From: Curtobacterium sp. Leaf261
Lineage (GTDB): Bacteria; Actinomycetota; Actinomycetes; Actinomycetales; Microbacteriaceae
DNA: 64,000 nt
Assembly (NCBI RefSeq): GCF_001422205.1
Contig: NZ_LMMJ01000011.1
Location: 152-64,151, forward strand
Reading direction: 5' to 3'
Part shown: one piece after another, positions 9,234-17,525 of the stretch
How the letters are laid out: the number at the start of each line of letters is the position of its first letter
Position numbering within the stretch: the stretch's first letter is position 1
The notes under the pieces: model-generated
Seen by the model: the letters and a program-made list of their open reading frames with translations, nothing else
Databases searched by the model: none
What the model was told of the DNA's origin: nothing
Position numbers and translations under genes: made by a program

Positions 9234-10949
9234 ATGGGCGATCTGTTCGACGGGTACGCGGGGACGGCGCGGCTCCGCCGACGCAGCCCGGATGCCTGGG
9301 ACGAGATGTTCGCCAGGGGCGCCGGAGGACTCCGCGGTGCGATCGGGGGCGGACCCGTCGGGCGCGGACCCGTCGGTGACCGTGACGTCCGGCCGGTGTA
9401 CGGCGAGGTCCACGCGGCGCTCGCCCGGATGACGCAGGAGGAGCTCCGCGGGCGGACCGGAGCGCTCGCCGACTCCTACCTGGCGCAGGGCGTCACGTTC
9501 GACTTCGCGGGCGAGGAACGGCCGTTCCCGATCGACCCCGTCCCGCGGGTGGTCGGGCAGCAGGAGTGGGCGGGCATCGAGTCCGGCGTCGTCCAGCGGG
9601 TGCGGGCGCTCGAGGCGTTCCTCGCGGACGTGTACGGACCGCAGGAGGCGGTGCGCGACGGTGTCGTCCCGGCGCAGGTGATCTCCTCGAGTCCCGAGTT
9701 CCACCGGGAGGTCGCGGGGATCGACCCGGTGGGCGGTGTCCGCGTGCACGTGGCCGGGATCGACCTGATCCGTGACGAACTCGGCGTGTGGCGGGTGCTC
9801 GAGGACAACGTGCGGGTGCCGTCCGGGGTGAGCTACGTCATCTCGAACCGCCGGGTGATGGCGCAGACCCTGCCCGAGCTGTTCCAGAGCATGCGGATCC
9901 GCCCGGTGGGGGAGTACCCGAACCGGCTGCTCCGCGCCCTCCGGAAGACCGCGCCGCCCGGGGTCGACGAGCCGACCGTGGTGGTCCTCACCCCCGGGGT
10001 GTTCAACTCGGCGTACTACGAGCACACCCTGCTCGCGCGGCTGATGGGCGTCGAGCTCGTCGAGGGACGTGACCTGTTCTGCGCCGGCGGCCGGGTGTTC
10101 ATGCACACGACGAAGGGCCCCGAACGCGTCGACGTGATCTACCGCCGCGTGGACGACGAGTTCCTCGACCCGCTGGTGTTCCGTGCCGACAGTGTCCTCG
10201 GGTCGCCGGGGATCCTGCTCGCCGCGAGGCTCGGCACCGTCACGATCGCGAACGCCGTCGGGAACGGGATCGCGGACGACAAGCTCGTGTACACCTACCT
10301 GCCGGCGCTCATCCGGTACTACCTCGGCGAGGAGCCGCTGCTGCCGAACGTCGACACGTGGCGGCTCGAGGACCCGGACTCGCTCGCCGAGGTGCTCGAC
10401 CGCCTCGACGAGCTCGTCGTGAAGCCGGTGAACGGGTCCGGCGGCGCGGGGCTCTGCATCGGCCCGCAGGCGTCGCGCGCCGAGCTCGACGCACTCCGCC
10501 GGACGCTCGTCGCCGACCCGCGCGGGTGGATCGCCCAGCCCGTCGTGCAGCTGTCCACGATCCCGACCCTCTGCGACGGCGGACTGCGACCCCGGCACGC
10601 CGACCTCCGACCGTTCGCGGTGCACGACGGCGACGACGTGTGGGTGCTCCCCGGCGGTCTGACCCGGGTCGCGCTCCCCGAGGGGCAGCTCGTCGTGAAC
10701 TCGAGCCAGGGCGGTGGGTCGAAGGACACCTGGGTCCTCGGTGGGCCGTCGTCGTCGCCGTCGCCGGACGGGCAGGTCGCCCTGCCGCTCGGTGCCCCGG
10801 AGCTGGTCGGGGTGCAGGCGGCGCCCGTGGACGTCGACGTCGACGCGATCGGGCCGCCCGGCCGGGGCCACCAGCAGCAGCAACAGCAGCAGTCGCGCGC
10901 ACGTCGCGCGCTGCCCGAACCGCACCCGGAAGGGGCACCCCCGTGCTGA
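9234..10949 (+). CDS. Circularly permuted ATP-grasp protein (CP_ATPgrasp_1, DUF404/DUF407)
   Basis: 571 residues, first gene of a three-gene operon. The N-terminal part (RPVYGEVHAALARM, FPIDPVPRVV, EWAGIESGVVQRVRALEAFL) and the core (VLEDNVRVPSGVSYVISNRR, then VVKPVNGSGGAGL for ATP binding) match the circularly permuted ATP-grasp family, thought to form peptide or amide bonds. TAGGTT sits just upstream of the ATG. The last 60 residues are low complexity and include a run of seven Gln encoded by CAG/CAA triplets (10872-10892); this tail is outside the conserved domain. The stop overlaps the next start, indicating coupled translation. The substrate is not known for the family. Confidence 0.9.
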   Translation: MGDLFDGYAGTARLRRRSPDAWDEMFARGAGGLRGAIGGGPVGRGPVGDRDVRPVYGEVHAALARMTQEELRGRTGALADSYLAQGVTFDFAGEERPFPIDPVPRVVGQQEWAGIESGVVQRVRALEAFLADVYGPQEAVRDGVVPAQVISSSPEFHREVAGIDPVGGVRVHVAGIDLIRDELGVWRVLEDNVRVPSGVSYVISNRRVMAQTLPELFQSMRIRPVGEYPNRLLRALRKTAPPGVDEPTVVVLTPGVFNSAYYEHTLLARLMGVELVEGRDLFCAGGRVFMHTTKGPERVDVIYRRVDDEFLDPLVFRADSVLGSPGILLAARLGTVTIANAVGNGIADDKLVYTYLPALIRYYLGEEPLLPNVDTWRLEDPDSLAEVLDRLDELVVKPVNGSGGAGLCIGPQASRAELDALRRTLVADPRGWIAQPVVQLSTIPTLCDGGLRPRHADLRPFAVHDGDDVWVLPGGLTRVALPEGQLVVNSSQGGGSKDTWVLGGPSSSPSPDGQVALPLGAPELVGVQAAPVDVDVDAIGPPGRGHQQQQQQQSRARRALPEPHPEGAPPC

Positions 10950-11872
10950 GCAGGATCGCCGAGAGCATCTTCTGGATCGGTCGGTACATCGAACGGTCCG
11001 ACGGCACGGCGAGGATCCTCGACGTCCACCTCCAGCTCCTCCTCGAGGATCCGTGGATCGAGGAGGACGTCGCCTGCCGGAGCCTCCTCGGCGTGATGGG
11101 CTCGGCCGCCCCTGACGACCGCCAGCTCACCAGGGCCGACGTCCTCGGCATGCTCGCGGTCGACCGGCACAACGCCGCCTCGATCGCGTACTCCCTCGGT
11201 GCCGCCCGCGAGAACGCCCGGCGCGCGCGGGAGATCGTGTCGACGGAGCTCTGGGAGTGCCTCAACACCACGCGCGCCCGGATGCCGCGGAAGGTCGCCG
11301 AGGACAAGGTGCACGAGTTCTTCGCGTGGGTACGGGAACGGTCGGCGCTCGCCGTCGGCATCATCGAGTCCGCGACGAGCCGCGACGAGGTGTGGAGCTT
11401 CTTCACGCTCGGCCGGTCGATCGAACGGGCCGACATGACCGCACGGCTCCTGGCGACCCGAGCGTTGACCGAGGTGTCGGGACCGTCGTGGACGACCATC
11501 CTGCGCTCGTGCGGGGCGTACGAGCCGTACCTCCGGACCCACCGCGGCGTCCCGTCGGCCAGGAACGCGGCGGAGTTCCTGCTCCTCGACCGGTTGTTCC
11601 CGCGCTCGGTGCTCTTCTCGATCAGCCGTGCCGAGCAGTGCCTCCGCGACGTCGAACCCCCGTCCGAGCGCCTCGCCGGTCCCGACCTCGCCCAACGGCT
11701 GCTCGGCCAGGTCCGTGCCGACCTGGAGTTCTCGTCGACCGAGGGGATCCTCGACGACCTCACGGCGCGGATGGAGCAGGTGCAGCGTGCCACGAGCGAC
11801 GCGTCCGAGGCGATCCGCGCGCGGTACTTCCCGTCGAACGCGGCACCCACGTGGGTCGGAGAGCGCTCGTGA
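10943..11872 (+). CDS. Alpha-E domain protein (DUF403)
   Basis: A 309-residue all-helical protein beginning VLSRIAESIFWIGRYIERSDGTARILDVHLQ, the hallmark opening of the alpha-E family. The GTG at 10943 overlaps the preceding stop by seven bases, which decides the start against an earlier in-frame codon inside the upstream gene. Alpha-E proteins nearly always accompany a circularly permuted ATP-grasp protein and a transglutaminase, as here, and are proposed to act with them in making or processing a peptide-like product. No catalytic residues are established. The protein should be cytoplasmic. Confidence 0.92.
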   Translation: MLSRIAESIFWIGRYIERSDGTARILDVHLQLLLEDPWIEEDVACRSLLGVMGSAAPDDRQLTRADVLGMLAVDRHNAASIAYSLGAARENARRAREIVSTELWECLNTTRARMPRKVAEDKVHEFFAWVRERSALAVGIIESATSRDEVWSFFTLGRSIERADMTARLLATRALTEVSGPSWTTILRSCGAYEPYLRTHRGVPSARNAAEFLLLDRLFPRSVLFSISRAEQCLRDVEPPSERLAGPDLAQRLLGQVRADLEFSSTEGILDDLTARMEQVQRATSDASEAIRARYFPSNAAPTWVGERS

Positions 11873-11891
11873 CGACGGTCGGGGAACGCTC

Positions 11892-12770
11892 ATGACGCGG
11901 CTCCGTGTGCGGCACGTCACCGGGTTCTCGTACCCCGGCGAGGTCTCCGCGTCCTACAACGAGGCACGGATGCTCCCGGTGCACGAGGACGCCCAGGTCG
12001 TGCTCTCCGCACGCCTCCGGGTGGAGCCCGTCGCGGTGTCGCACGAGTACACCGACTACTGGGGCACCCGCGTCGCGTCCTTCGAGGTGCTCGGGCCGCA
12101 CCGTCAGCTGTCCCTCACGGCGACGAGCGTGGTCGAGGTCGGGGAGCGTCCGCAGCCGTCGCGACCGATCGACGCCGCGGGGCTCGCACGTCTCGCCGCC
12201 ACCGCCACCGCGTTCGTCGAGCAGCTCCGCCCGACACCGTCGACGACGGCGTCCGCGGACCTCGTCGCCCTGGCTGAGCGCATCAGGGACCGACACCGTT
12301 CGCCGGCCGAGGCGGCGCTCGCGATCGCGACCGAGATCGGCGAGCGGATGGAGTACCGGCAGGGTGTGACGTCGGTGCGGAGCACGGCGGTGCATGCGTG
12401 GGAGGCCGGGGCCGGCGTCTGCCAGGACATCGCGCACGTCACCATCGCCGCGCTCCGGTCGATCGACGTGCCGGCGCGGTACGTGTCCGGCTACCTGCAC
12501 CCGCGACCGTCGGCGGCCGTGGGGGAGACCGTGCTCGGGGAGTCGCACGCGTGGGTCGAGTGGCTCACGGACGCGGCCGCCGACGACGACGACCGGTTCG
12601 TCGGCTGCTGGACCGGCTTCGACCCGACGAACGGCATCCCGATCGGGGACCGGCACGTGGTGGTCGGCCGCGGGAGGGACTACACCGACGTGCCGCCGCT
12701 CCGCGGGGTGTACGCGGGTGCGGGGTCCGCCGAGCTGTTCGTCAGCGTGGAACTGACCCGCGAGTCCTGA
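11892..12770 (+). CDS. Transglutaminase-like cysteine peptidase
   Basis: A 292-residue protein with the bacterial transglutaminase N-terminal beta domain (residues 1-100, starting TRLRVRHVTGFSYPGEV) and a papain-like core. The triad is Cys177 (GAGVCQDIAH), His219 (ESHAWVEW) and Asp244 (GFDPTNG). It follows the alpha-E gene by 19 bp in the same direction. GGGGAACG before the ATG is a plausible ribosome site; a GTG 24 bases upstream is the alternative. In this operon type the enzyme probably hydrolyses or transfers the amide or peptide link made by the ATP-grasp partner. No signal peptide is visible. Confidence 0.9.
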   Translation: MTRLRVRHVTGFSYPGEVSASYNEARMLPVHEDAQVVLSARLRVEPVAVSHEYTDYWGTRVASFEVLGPHRQLSLTATSVVEVGERPQPSRPIDAAGLARLAATATAFVEQLRPTPSTTASADLVALAERIRDRHRSPAEAALAIATEIGERMEYRQGVTSVRSTAVHAWEAGAGVCQDIAHVTIAALRSIDVPARYVSGYLHPRPSAAVGETVLGESHAWVEWLTDAAADDDDRFVGCWTGFDPTNGIPIGDRHVVVGRGRDYTDVPPLRGVYAGAGSAELFVSVELTRES

Positions 12771-12841
12771 CCGGCCCCGGCGGCGCGGGCTGTCGCTTTC
12801 CCGCCAGAACGACGAGATCGCGGCAGATCCCGCGTGGATCG

Positions 12842-12863
12842 GTCGCTTTCCGGGCAAAGCGAC
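12842..12863. terminator. Short hairpin after the transglutaminase operon
   Basis: GTCGCTTT (12842-12849) and AAAGCGAC (12856-12863) form a perfect 8-bp stem around a six-base loop. A related GTCGCTTTCC occurs about 55 bases upstream. It lies between convergent genes, so termination is the simplest role. Confidence 0.5.
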
Positions 12864-12877
12864 TGACCCGCACCGCG

Positions 12878-12986
12878 GCGGACGGGAGGCGCGGTGCCAG
12901 CCCGCACCGTCCCTCCCGTCCGCAACGGAGCCGCACCGCGGCGGACGGGAGGCGCGGTGCCAGCCCGCACCGTCCCTCCCGTCCGG
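12878..12986. repeat. Tandemly doubled copy of the GGACGGGAGG inverted-repeat family
   Basis: Two hairpins follow each other with a 63-bp period: GGACGGGAGG at 12880-12889 pairs with CCTCCCGTCC at 12912-12921, and again at 12943-12952 with 12975-12984. The units are nearly identical, so the duplication is recent. They lie between convergent genes. Confidence 0.9.
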
Positions 12987-12997
12987 CGGTGGCCGCG

Positions 12998-14338
12998 TCA
13001 GCGGGTGCGGTTCGCGACCACCTCGTCGCGCTCCAGGTCCGTGCGGATCTCATCGCGGGACTCCGCCGAACCGACGACCGGGATCGCGTGCGTGATCGCG
13101 ACGTGCAGGCGGCTGTCCGGCTCGTACCGGAGCCGCACGTGCTCCCAGTGGACCAGCCACACGATCGCGATCGCCAGTGCGACGAACCCGGACAGCGCCC
13201 CGACACCGAGTGCCCAGCGCGGCCCGAACGCATCGGCCACCCAGCCGACGATCGGTGCGCCGATCGGGGTGCCGCCCGCGAAGATCGCCATGTACAGCGC
13301 CATCACCCGCCCGCGCATCGCCGGGGCGGTGGTGGTCTGCACGATGGCGTTCGCGGTCGTCATGAAGGTCAGCGAGCACAGCCCGACCAGGGTCAGGACC
13401 GCGGCGAACGACCAGTAGGTCGGCATCACGGCGGCCACCGCGCACGCGGCTCCGAACCCGGCGGACGCGAGGACGAGCAGCCCCATCCTGGGCTTCTCGC
13501 GACGGGCGGAGAGCAGCGCTCCGGCCACCGAGCCGACCGCCATCACGGTGTTGAGCAGCCCGAACTCGCTGGCGCCGCGATGGAACTCGACGCGCGCCAT
13601 GGTGGAGGTGAAGATCGGGAAGTTCACCCCGAAGGTCCCGACGACGAAGATCATGCAGAGGATCACGACGATGTCCGGGCGGTTCCGGACGTAGCGGAAG
13701 CCCTCCTGGATCTGGCCCTTCTCGCGCGGTGCCCTGACCCGTTGCCCGAGCTGCGCCGGATCGACGTACTTCAGCGCGATGAGCACGGCCGCGAACGTCA
13801 GCGCGTTGATGAAGAACACCCAGCCCGTGCCGACCACGGTGATGAGCACCCCGGCCACCGCGGGGCCGATCAGCCGCGCGGCGTTGAACGAGGCGGAGTT
13901 CAGGGCGACGGCGTTCGCGACGTGCTCGCCCGTCACGACGTCGGACACGAACGCCTGGCGCACGGGGGCGTCGAACGCGGCGACGATGCCGAGGGCGAGC
14001 GCGAAGCCGTACACGTTCCAGAGGTTCGCGTCCCCGGTCAGCACGACGATCGCGAGCCCCATGCCGAGCAGCCCCATGAGCGTCTGCGTCAGCATGAGCA
14101 TCCGGCGCCGGTCGAAGCGGTCGGCGACGAGGCCGGTCCAGGGGAGCAGGACGAGCTGCGGGCCGAACTGCAGGGCCATGGTCACACCGACGGCGACCGC
14201 GCTCTCGTGGGTGAGCTGCGTCAGGACGATCCAGTCCTGGGCGGTGCGCTGCATCCACGTGCCGACGTTGGAGACGAGGGCGCCGGCGAACCAGATGCGG
14301 TAGTTGCGTCCCGAGAGGGACCGGAACATGGCTGTCAC
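12998..14338 (-). CDS. MFS transporter, likely drug or metabolite efflux
   Basis: A 446-residue major facilitator protein with 12 predicted helices, starting FRSLSGRNYRIWFAGALVSNVGTWMQRTAQDWIVL, typical of the MFS_3/EntS-like exporter group. The loop between helices 2 and 3 reads WTGLVADRFDRRRMLM, the conserved MFS motif A variant. A positively charged linker lies mid-protein (LGQRVRAPREKGQIQEGF). The start overlaps the last four bases of the upstream MarR gene, so both are one transcript and the MarR product probably controls the transporter. The substrate cannot be read. Confidence 0.88.
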   Translation of the reverse strand: MTAMFRSLSGRNYRIWFAGALVSNVGTWMQRTAQDWIVLTQLTHESAVAVGVTMALQFGPQLVLLPWTGLVADRFDRRRMLMLTQTLMGLLGMGLAIVVLTGDANLWNVYGFALALGIVAAFDAPVRQAFVSDVVTGEHVANAVALNSASFNAARLIGPAVAGVLITVVGTGWVFFINALTFAAVLIALKYVDPAQLGQRVRAPREKGQIQEGFRYVRNRPDIVVILCMIFVVGTFGVNFPIFTSTMARVEFHRGASEFGLLNTVMAVGSVAGALLSARREKPRMGLLVLASAGFGAACAVAAVMPTYWSFAAVLTLVGLCSLTFMTTANAIVQTTTAPAMRGRVMALYMAIFAGGTPIGAPIVGWVADAFGPRWALGVGALSGFVALAIAIVWLVHWEHVRLRYEPDSRLHVAITHAIPVVGSAESRDEIRTDLERDEVVANRTR

Positions 14339-14751
14339 TGTTGGGCGAGGCTCCTCATGATCTCGGTGGCGTCGGCGAGCGTGGTGCGCTCTCGGGCGCT
14401 CAGTGCTGCCAGGCGCGGTGCCAGCCAGCCGTCGCGGCGGCGTCGGGTCTCGAGCACGAACGCGCTCCCGGCCTCCGTCGCGGTGAGCACGACCTTTCGC
14501 TTGTCGACCTCGTGCTCGGTCTTGGCGACCAGGCTCCGGGCGAGCAGGCCGTTGACGGTCTTGGTCATCGACGGCGGCGTGACGCCCTCGACCTCGCTCA
14601 GCGCGGCGAGCGTCATCGGCCCGTGCCGGTGGAGCTGGGCGAGCGCGGCGAACTGCGCATCGGTGACGGCGGTGTCGGCCTTCTGGTTTCGGAGCGTGCG
14701 GGAGAGCCGGTTGACGGCGATCCGCAGGTCGGTGGGCAGGGAGTCGGACAC
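14335..14751 (-). CDS. MarR-family transcriptional regulator
   Basis: A 138-residue winged-helix protein. The DNA-binding core MTLAALSEVEGVTPPSMTKTVNGLLARSLV (residues 56-85) is followed by a wing with KRKVVLTATEAG. The GTG at 14751 is preceded by TAGGCT at a six-base spacing on the minus strand, so the transcript is probably leaderless. Two small palindromes overlap that -10 box, which suggests the regulator represses itself and the downstream MFS exporter. The inducing ligand is unknown. Confidence 0.92.
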   Translation of the reverse strand: MSDSLPTDLRIAVNRLSRTLRNQKADTAVTDAQFAALAQLHRHGPMTLAALSEVEGVTPPSMTKTVNGLLARSLVAKTEHEVDKRKVVLTATEAGSAFVLETRRRRDGWLAPRLAALSARERTTLADATEIMRSLAQQ

Positions 14752-14754
14752 ATC

Positions 14755-14772
14755 GTTAGCCTAACAAATTAG
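14755..14772. promoter_or_regulatory. Palindromes overlapping the marR -10 box, probable operator
   Basis: GTTAGCCTAAC (14755-14765) and CTAACAAATTAG (14761-14772) are overlapping inverted repeats covering TAGGCT (14758-14763 on the minus strand). AT-rich palindromes on the promoter are typical of autoregulated MarR genes. Confidence 0.6.
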
Positions 14773-14833
14773 TTTGGTGAACGATGTCGTCCGAACGGGA
14801 ATCTTCCATGCGGGTGTATCGTTCCCGTCAATT

Positions 14834-14849
14834 GGCAACACGTGTTGCC
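14834..14849. promoter_or_regulatory. Perfect 16-bp palindrome in the leader of the SDR gene
   Basis: GGCAACACGTGTTGCC is a perfect palindrome 25 bases before the SDR start codon, downstream of a TATCGT -10 box at about 14817. Its length and position fit the operator of a dimeric repressor such as TetR or LacI. No candidate regulator lies next to it other than the divergent MarR. Confidence 0.65.
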
Positions 14850-14874
14850 GAGCCATCGACAGGAAGAAGTCATC

Positions 14875-15627
14875 GTGTCCGAATTCGGAGGCAGGGTCGC
14901 CATCGTCACCGGCGGCGGGAGCGGCATCGGCGAGGCCATCGCCAAGGAGCTCGCAACAGAGGGTGCGTCGGTCGTCGTCACCGACATCAAGCTCGACGCA
15001 GCGCGACGGGTCGTCGACGAGATCACGGCCGCGGGCGGGACCGCCAGCGCGTTCGAGCAGAACTCGAGCGTCGCGTCGGACAACGAGCGGGCCGTCCAGT
15101 TCGCGGTCGACACCTACGGCGCGCTGCACCTCGCGGTGAACAACGCCGGCATCGGCGCCGCGCCGGCCCCGATCGGCGAGTACGACGTCGCCGCGTGGGA
15201 CCGGGTGCGCTCGGTCGACCTCGACGGCGTCTTCTACGGCCTGCGCTACGAGATCCCCGCGATCCTCGCCGCCGGTGGGGGATCGATCGTCAACATGAGC
15301 TCGGTCCTCGGCTCGGTCGGCATCGCGAACAACGCCGCGTACGTCGCCGCGAAGCACGCGCTCGTCGGTCTCACCAAGGTCGCGGCGCTCGAGTACACCG
15401 CCAAGGGTGTCCGGACGAACGCCGTCGGACCGGGCTTCATCGACACGCCGCTGGTCCGCTCCTCCATGAGCTCGGACGAGCTCACCGCGCTCGAGCACCA
15501 GCACGCGTCCGGACGGCTCGGCACCGACGCCGAGGTCGCCGCGCTCGTGCTCTTCCTGCTCTCCGACCGGGCGTCGTTCATCAGCGGCAGCTACCACCTG
15601 GTCGACGGCGGGTACTCCGCGCACTGA
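14875..15627 (+). CDS. SDR-family NAD(P)-dependent oxidoreductase
   Basis: A classical short-chain dehydrogenase of 250 residues. TGGGSGIG (residues 12-19) binds the cofactor, NNAGIG stabilises the fold, and the catalytic Tyr156 and Lys160 lie in AAYVAAKHA, with Ser near residue 143. Asp after the second strand (VVTDIKLDA) suggests NAD rather than NADP. AGGAAGAAG precedes the GTG at 14875, which I prefer over an in-frame ATG 33 bases upstream lying inside the palindrome. Substrates may be secondary alcohols or ketones; sequence alone does not say which. Confidence 0.9.
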   Translation: MSEFGGRVAIVTGGGSGIGEAIAKELATEGASVVVTDIKLDAARRVVDEITAAGGTASAFEQNSSVASDNERAVQFAVDTYGALHLAVNNAGIGAAPAPIGEYDVAAWDRVRSVDLDGVFYGLRYEIPAILAAGGGSIVNMSSVLGSVGIANNAAYVAAKHALVGLTKVAALEYTAKGVRTNAVGPGFIDTPLVRSSMSSDELTALEHQHASGRLGTDAEVAALVLFLLSDRASFISGSYHLVDGGYSAH

Positions 15628-15712
15628 GTCGGAGCGCGAGGGTCACCCCGCACGTTCGGGTAGTACGCGGTGCCTCGACCCGCCCGTTCGTGCGGTGCCG
15701 CGCGCCGCGCGG

Positions 15713-15778
15713 AGACGGACTGGAGGCCCGGATCAGGTGCGCCGATGCGCTCGCGTGATCCGGGCCTCCAGTCCGTCT
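15713..15778. terminator. Large perfect hairpin, GGACTGGAGG family
   Basis: Arms at 15713-15735 and 15756-15778 pair perfectly over 23 bp around a 20-base loop; the arms start AGACGGACTGGAGGCCCGG. The element lies between convergent genes. It is among the best-preserved members of the dispersed inverted-repeat family. Confidence 0.85.
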
Positions 15779-15802
15779 GCTCGCGGCCCGGCCGCGCCCG
15801 CG

Positions 15803-16081
15803 TCAGTGGAACTGCGGGATCGTCAGCCAGATGCCGAACAGCACGGCGGCGGCCCCCACCGCGAAGCAGAGCCCCGCACCGGCGAGTGCGACGGGCGGTG
15901 TCTTCCCGGTGCGCGCGGTCTCCTCGGAGTACTGCGTGTGCTCGCCGTTCGCGTCCGCCGGCTGCCCCGCTCCGAGGAGTCGGAGCCCGAGCGTGTAGAC
16001 CACCACGAGTCCGACGGCGGCGACGAAGCCGACGAAGAAGACCTCGGCGATGGCGCCCCAGTCGATCGAGAACCCGTCCAT
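15803..16081 (-). CDS. Small two-helix membrane protein partner of the PiT transporter
   Basis: 92 residues with two hydrophobic helices (about residues 10-32 and 64-86) joined by a hydrophilic loop (GAGQPADANGEHTQYSEET). The ATG at 16081 is one base after the stop of the phosphate permease, so translation is coupled. Small proteins of this kind commonly follow pit genes in actinobacteria; their function is not established. It probably sits in the cytoplasmic membrane with the permease. The gene ends close to the large hairpin, its likely terminator. Confidence 0.8.
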   Translation of the reverse strand: MDGFSIDWGAIAEVFFVGFVAAVGLVVVYTLGLRLLGAGQPADANGEHTQYSEETARTGKTPPVALAGAGLCFAVGAAAVLFGIWLTIPQFH

Positions 16082-16082
16082 G

Positions 16083-17267
16083 TCAGCGCTCCTGTCCCGC
16101 GGTTCCGGACGACGCTGCTGCGCCGGCCGCTCCTGCTCCGACGGGCTCGCGCTCGTCGTCCTGGGCCGCGACGTCCGCGCCCGTGATCGGCTTCCGGCGC
16201 GACAGCCACCAGAAGGTCAGGCCGGCCGCGAGCGCGAGGACCGCGACGACGACCAGGCCGAGGGTGGACCCGGACGCGATCCAGGTCGCGAGGCCACCGA
16301 CGAGGGCTGCTGCCGGCAGGGTGACGACCCACGCCACGACGATGCGGCTCACGACGTTCCAGTGCACGTCGGCGAGCTTCTTGCCGAGACCGGAGCCGAT
16401 GACCGAGCCGCTCGTGACGTGCGTCGTGGAGAGCGCGAAGCCGAGGTGACTCGAGATGAGGATCGTCGCGGCGCTCGAGGTCTCGGCTGCGAACCCCTGC
16501 GGGGACTGCACGTCCGAGATGCGCTTGCCGACCGTCTGCATGATCCGCCAGCCGCCGAGGTAGGTGCCGAGACCGATCGCCAACCCGCACGCCAGGATCA
16601 CCCAGAGGTCGGGGCCGGTGCCGGACTTCTGGTACCCCGCGGCGATGAGGGTCAGCGTGATGACACCCATCGTCTTCTGCGCGTCGTTCGTGCCGTGCGC
16701 CAGCGAGACGAGCGAGGCGGAGATCGTCTGCCCGTGCCGGAAGCCCGTCGCTGCGCCGTGCGTCGTCGCGTTGCGGGTCATCCGGTAGGCCAGGTACGTG
16801 GCCACGAGAGCGATCACGCCCGCGATGACCGGCGAGAACAGCGCGGGGAGGACGATCTTCGACAGCACGGTCGTCCAGGACACCGAGGCGAAGCCGGAGC
16901 CGATGATGGCCGCGCCGATGAGGCCGCCGAACAGGGCGTGCGTCGAGCTCGACGGGAGGCCGAAGTACCAGGTCGCGAGGTTCCAGAGCACCGCGCCGAC
17001 GAGGCCGGCGAAGATCATCGTCGGCGTGATCTGCACGCCGCCGCCGCCCTCCTTGATGATGCCCTGCGAGACGGTGCTCGCGACCTCGGTCGAGAGGAAC
17101 GCCCCGACCAGGTTCAGGACGGCTGAGATGAGCACTGCGGTGCGGGGCTTCAGGGCCCCGGTCGCGACGGACGTGGCCATCGCGTTGGCGGTGTCGTGGA
17201 ACCCGTTCGTGAAGTCGAAGACCAGTGCCACGACGATCACGAGGACCACGATGACGAACACGCTCAT
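16083..17267 (-). CDS. PiT-family inorganic phosphate transporter
   Basis: 394 residues with about ten membrane helices. Both PiT signatures are visible: FDFTNGFHDTANAMATS near the N-terminus and SLAHGTNDAQKTMG in the second half. PiT proteins import phosphate, often as a metal-phosphate complex, driven by protons. The ATG at 17267 follows GGAGG in the leader; in-frame codons further upstream would overlap the divergent hydrolase gene. The C-terminal 35 residues are an Ala/Gly/Glu-rich cytoplasmic tail. The leader (17268-17350) is very GC-rich with repeated GCCGGCTCGGG-like segments and could fold. Confidence 0.93.
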   Translation of the reverse strand: MSVFVIVVLVIVVALVFDFTNGFHDTANAMATSVATGALKPRTAVLISAVLNLVGAFLSTEVASTVSQGIIKEGGGGVQITPTMIFAGLVGAVLWNLATWYFGLPSSSTHALFGGLIGAAIIGSGFASVSWTTVLSKIVLPALFSPVIAGVIALVATYLAYRMTRNATTHGAATGFRHGQTISASLVSLAHGTNDAQKTMGVITLTLIAAGYQKSGTGPDLWVILACGLAIGLGTYLGGWRIMQTVGKRISDVQSPQGFAAETSSAATILISSHLGFALSTTHVTSGSVIGSGLGKKLADVHWNVVSRIVVAWVVTLPAAALVGGLATWIASGSTLGLVVVAVLALAAGLTFWWLSRRKPITGADVAAQDDEREPVGAGAAGAAASSGTAGQER

Positions 17268-17420
17268 GCTGCCTCCACTCGTGCCGGCTCGGGCGCCGGC
17301 CCAGCTCCCGTGCCGGCGCGGGCGCCGACCCGGCTCGGGTGCCGGCTCGGGGCCGGACGAGCGCAACGCTAGGCCCGCGGTGGGACCCCGCGGGTGAACG
17401 GCGGGTGAACAAGCGCGCGA

Positions 17421-17476
17421 GGACGGGAGGCACGGGTGGCGACGGTCGCGCTCGTCGCCACCCGTGCCTCCCGTCC
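17421..17476. repeat. Perfect 23-bp-stem copy of the GGACGGGAGG family between divergent genes
   Basis: Arms 17421-17443 and 17454-17476 pair perfectly around a ten-base loop and begin GGACGGGAGGCACGGGTGG. Unlike most copies it sits between divergent genes, upstream of both, where a terminator is not expected. Confidence 0.85.
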
Positions 17477-17525
17477 GCCGGTCCGATCGATTGCCGGGCG
17501 GCGGCCGGACTGTCAGGATGGCCGC

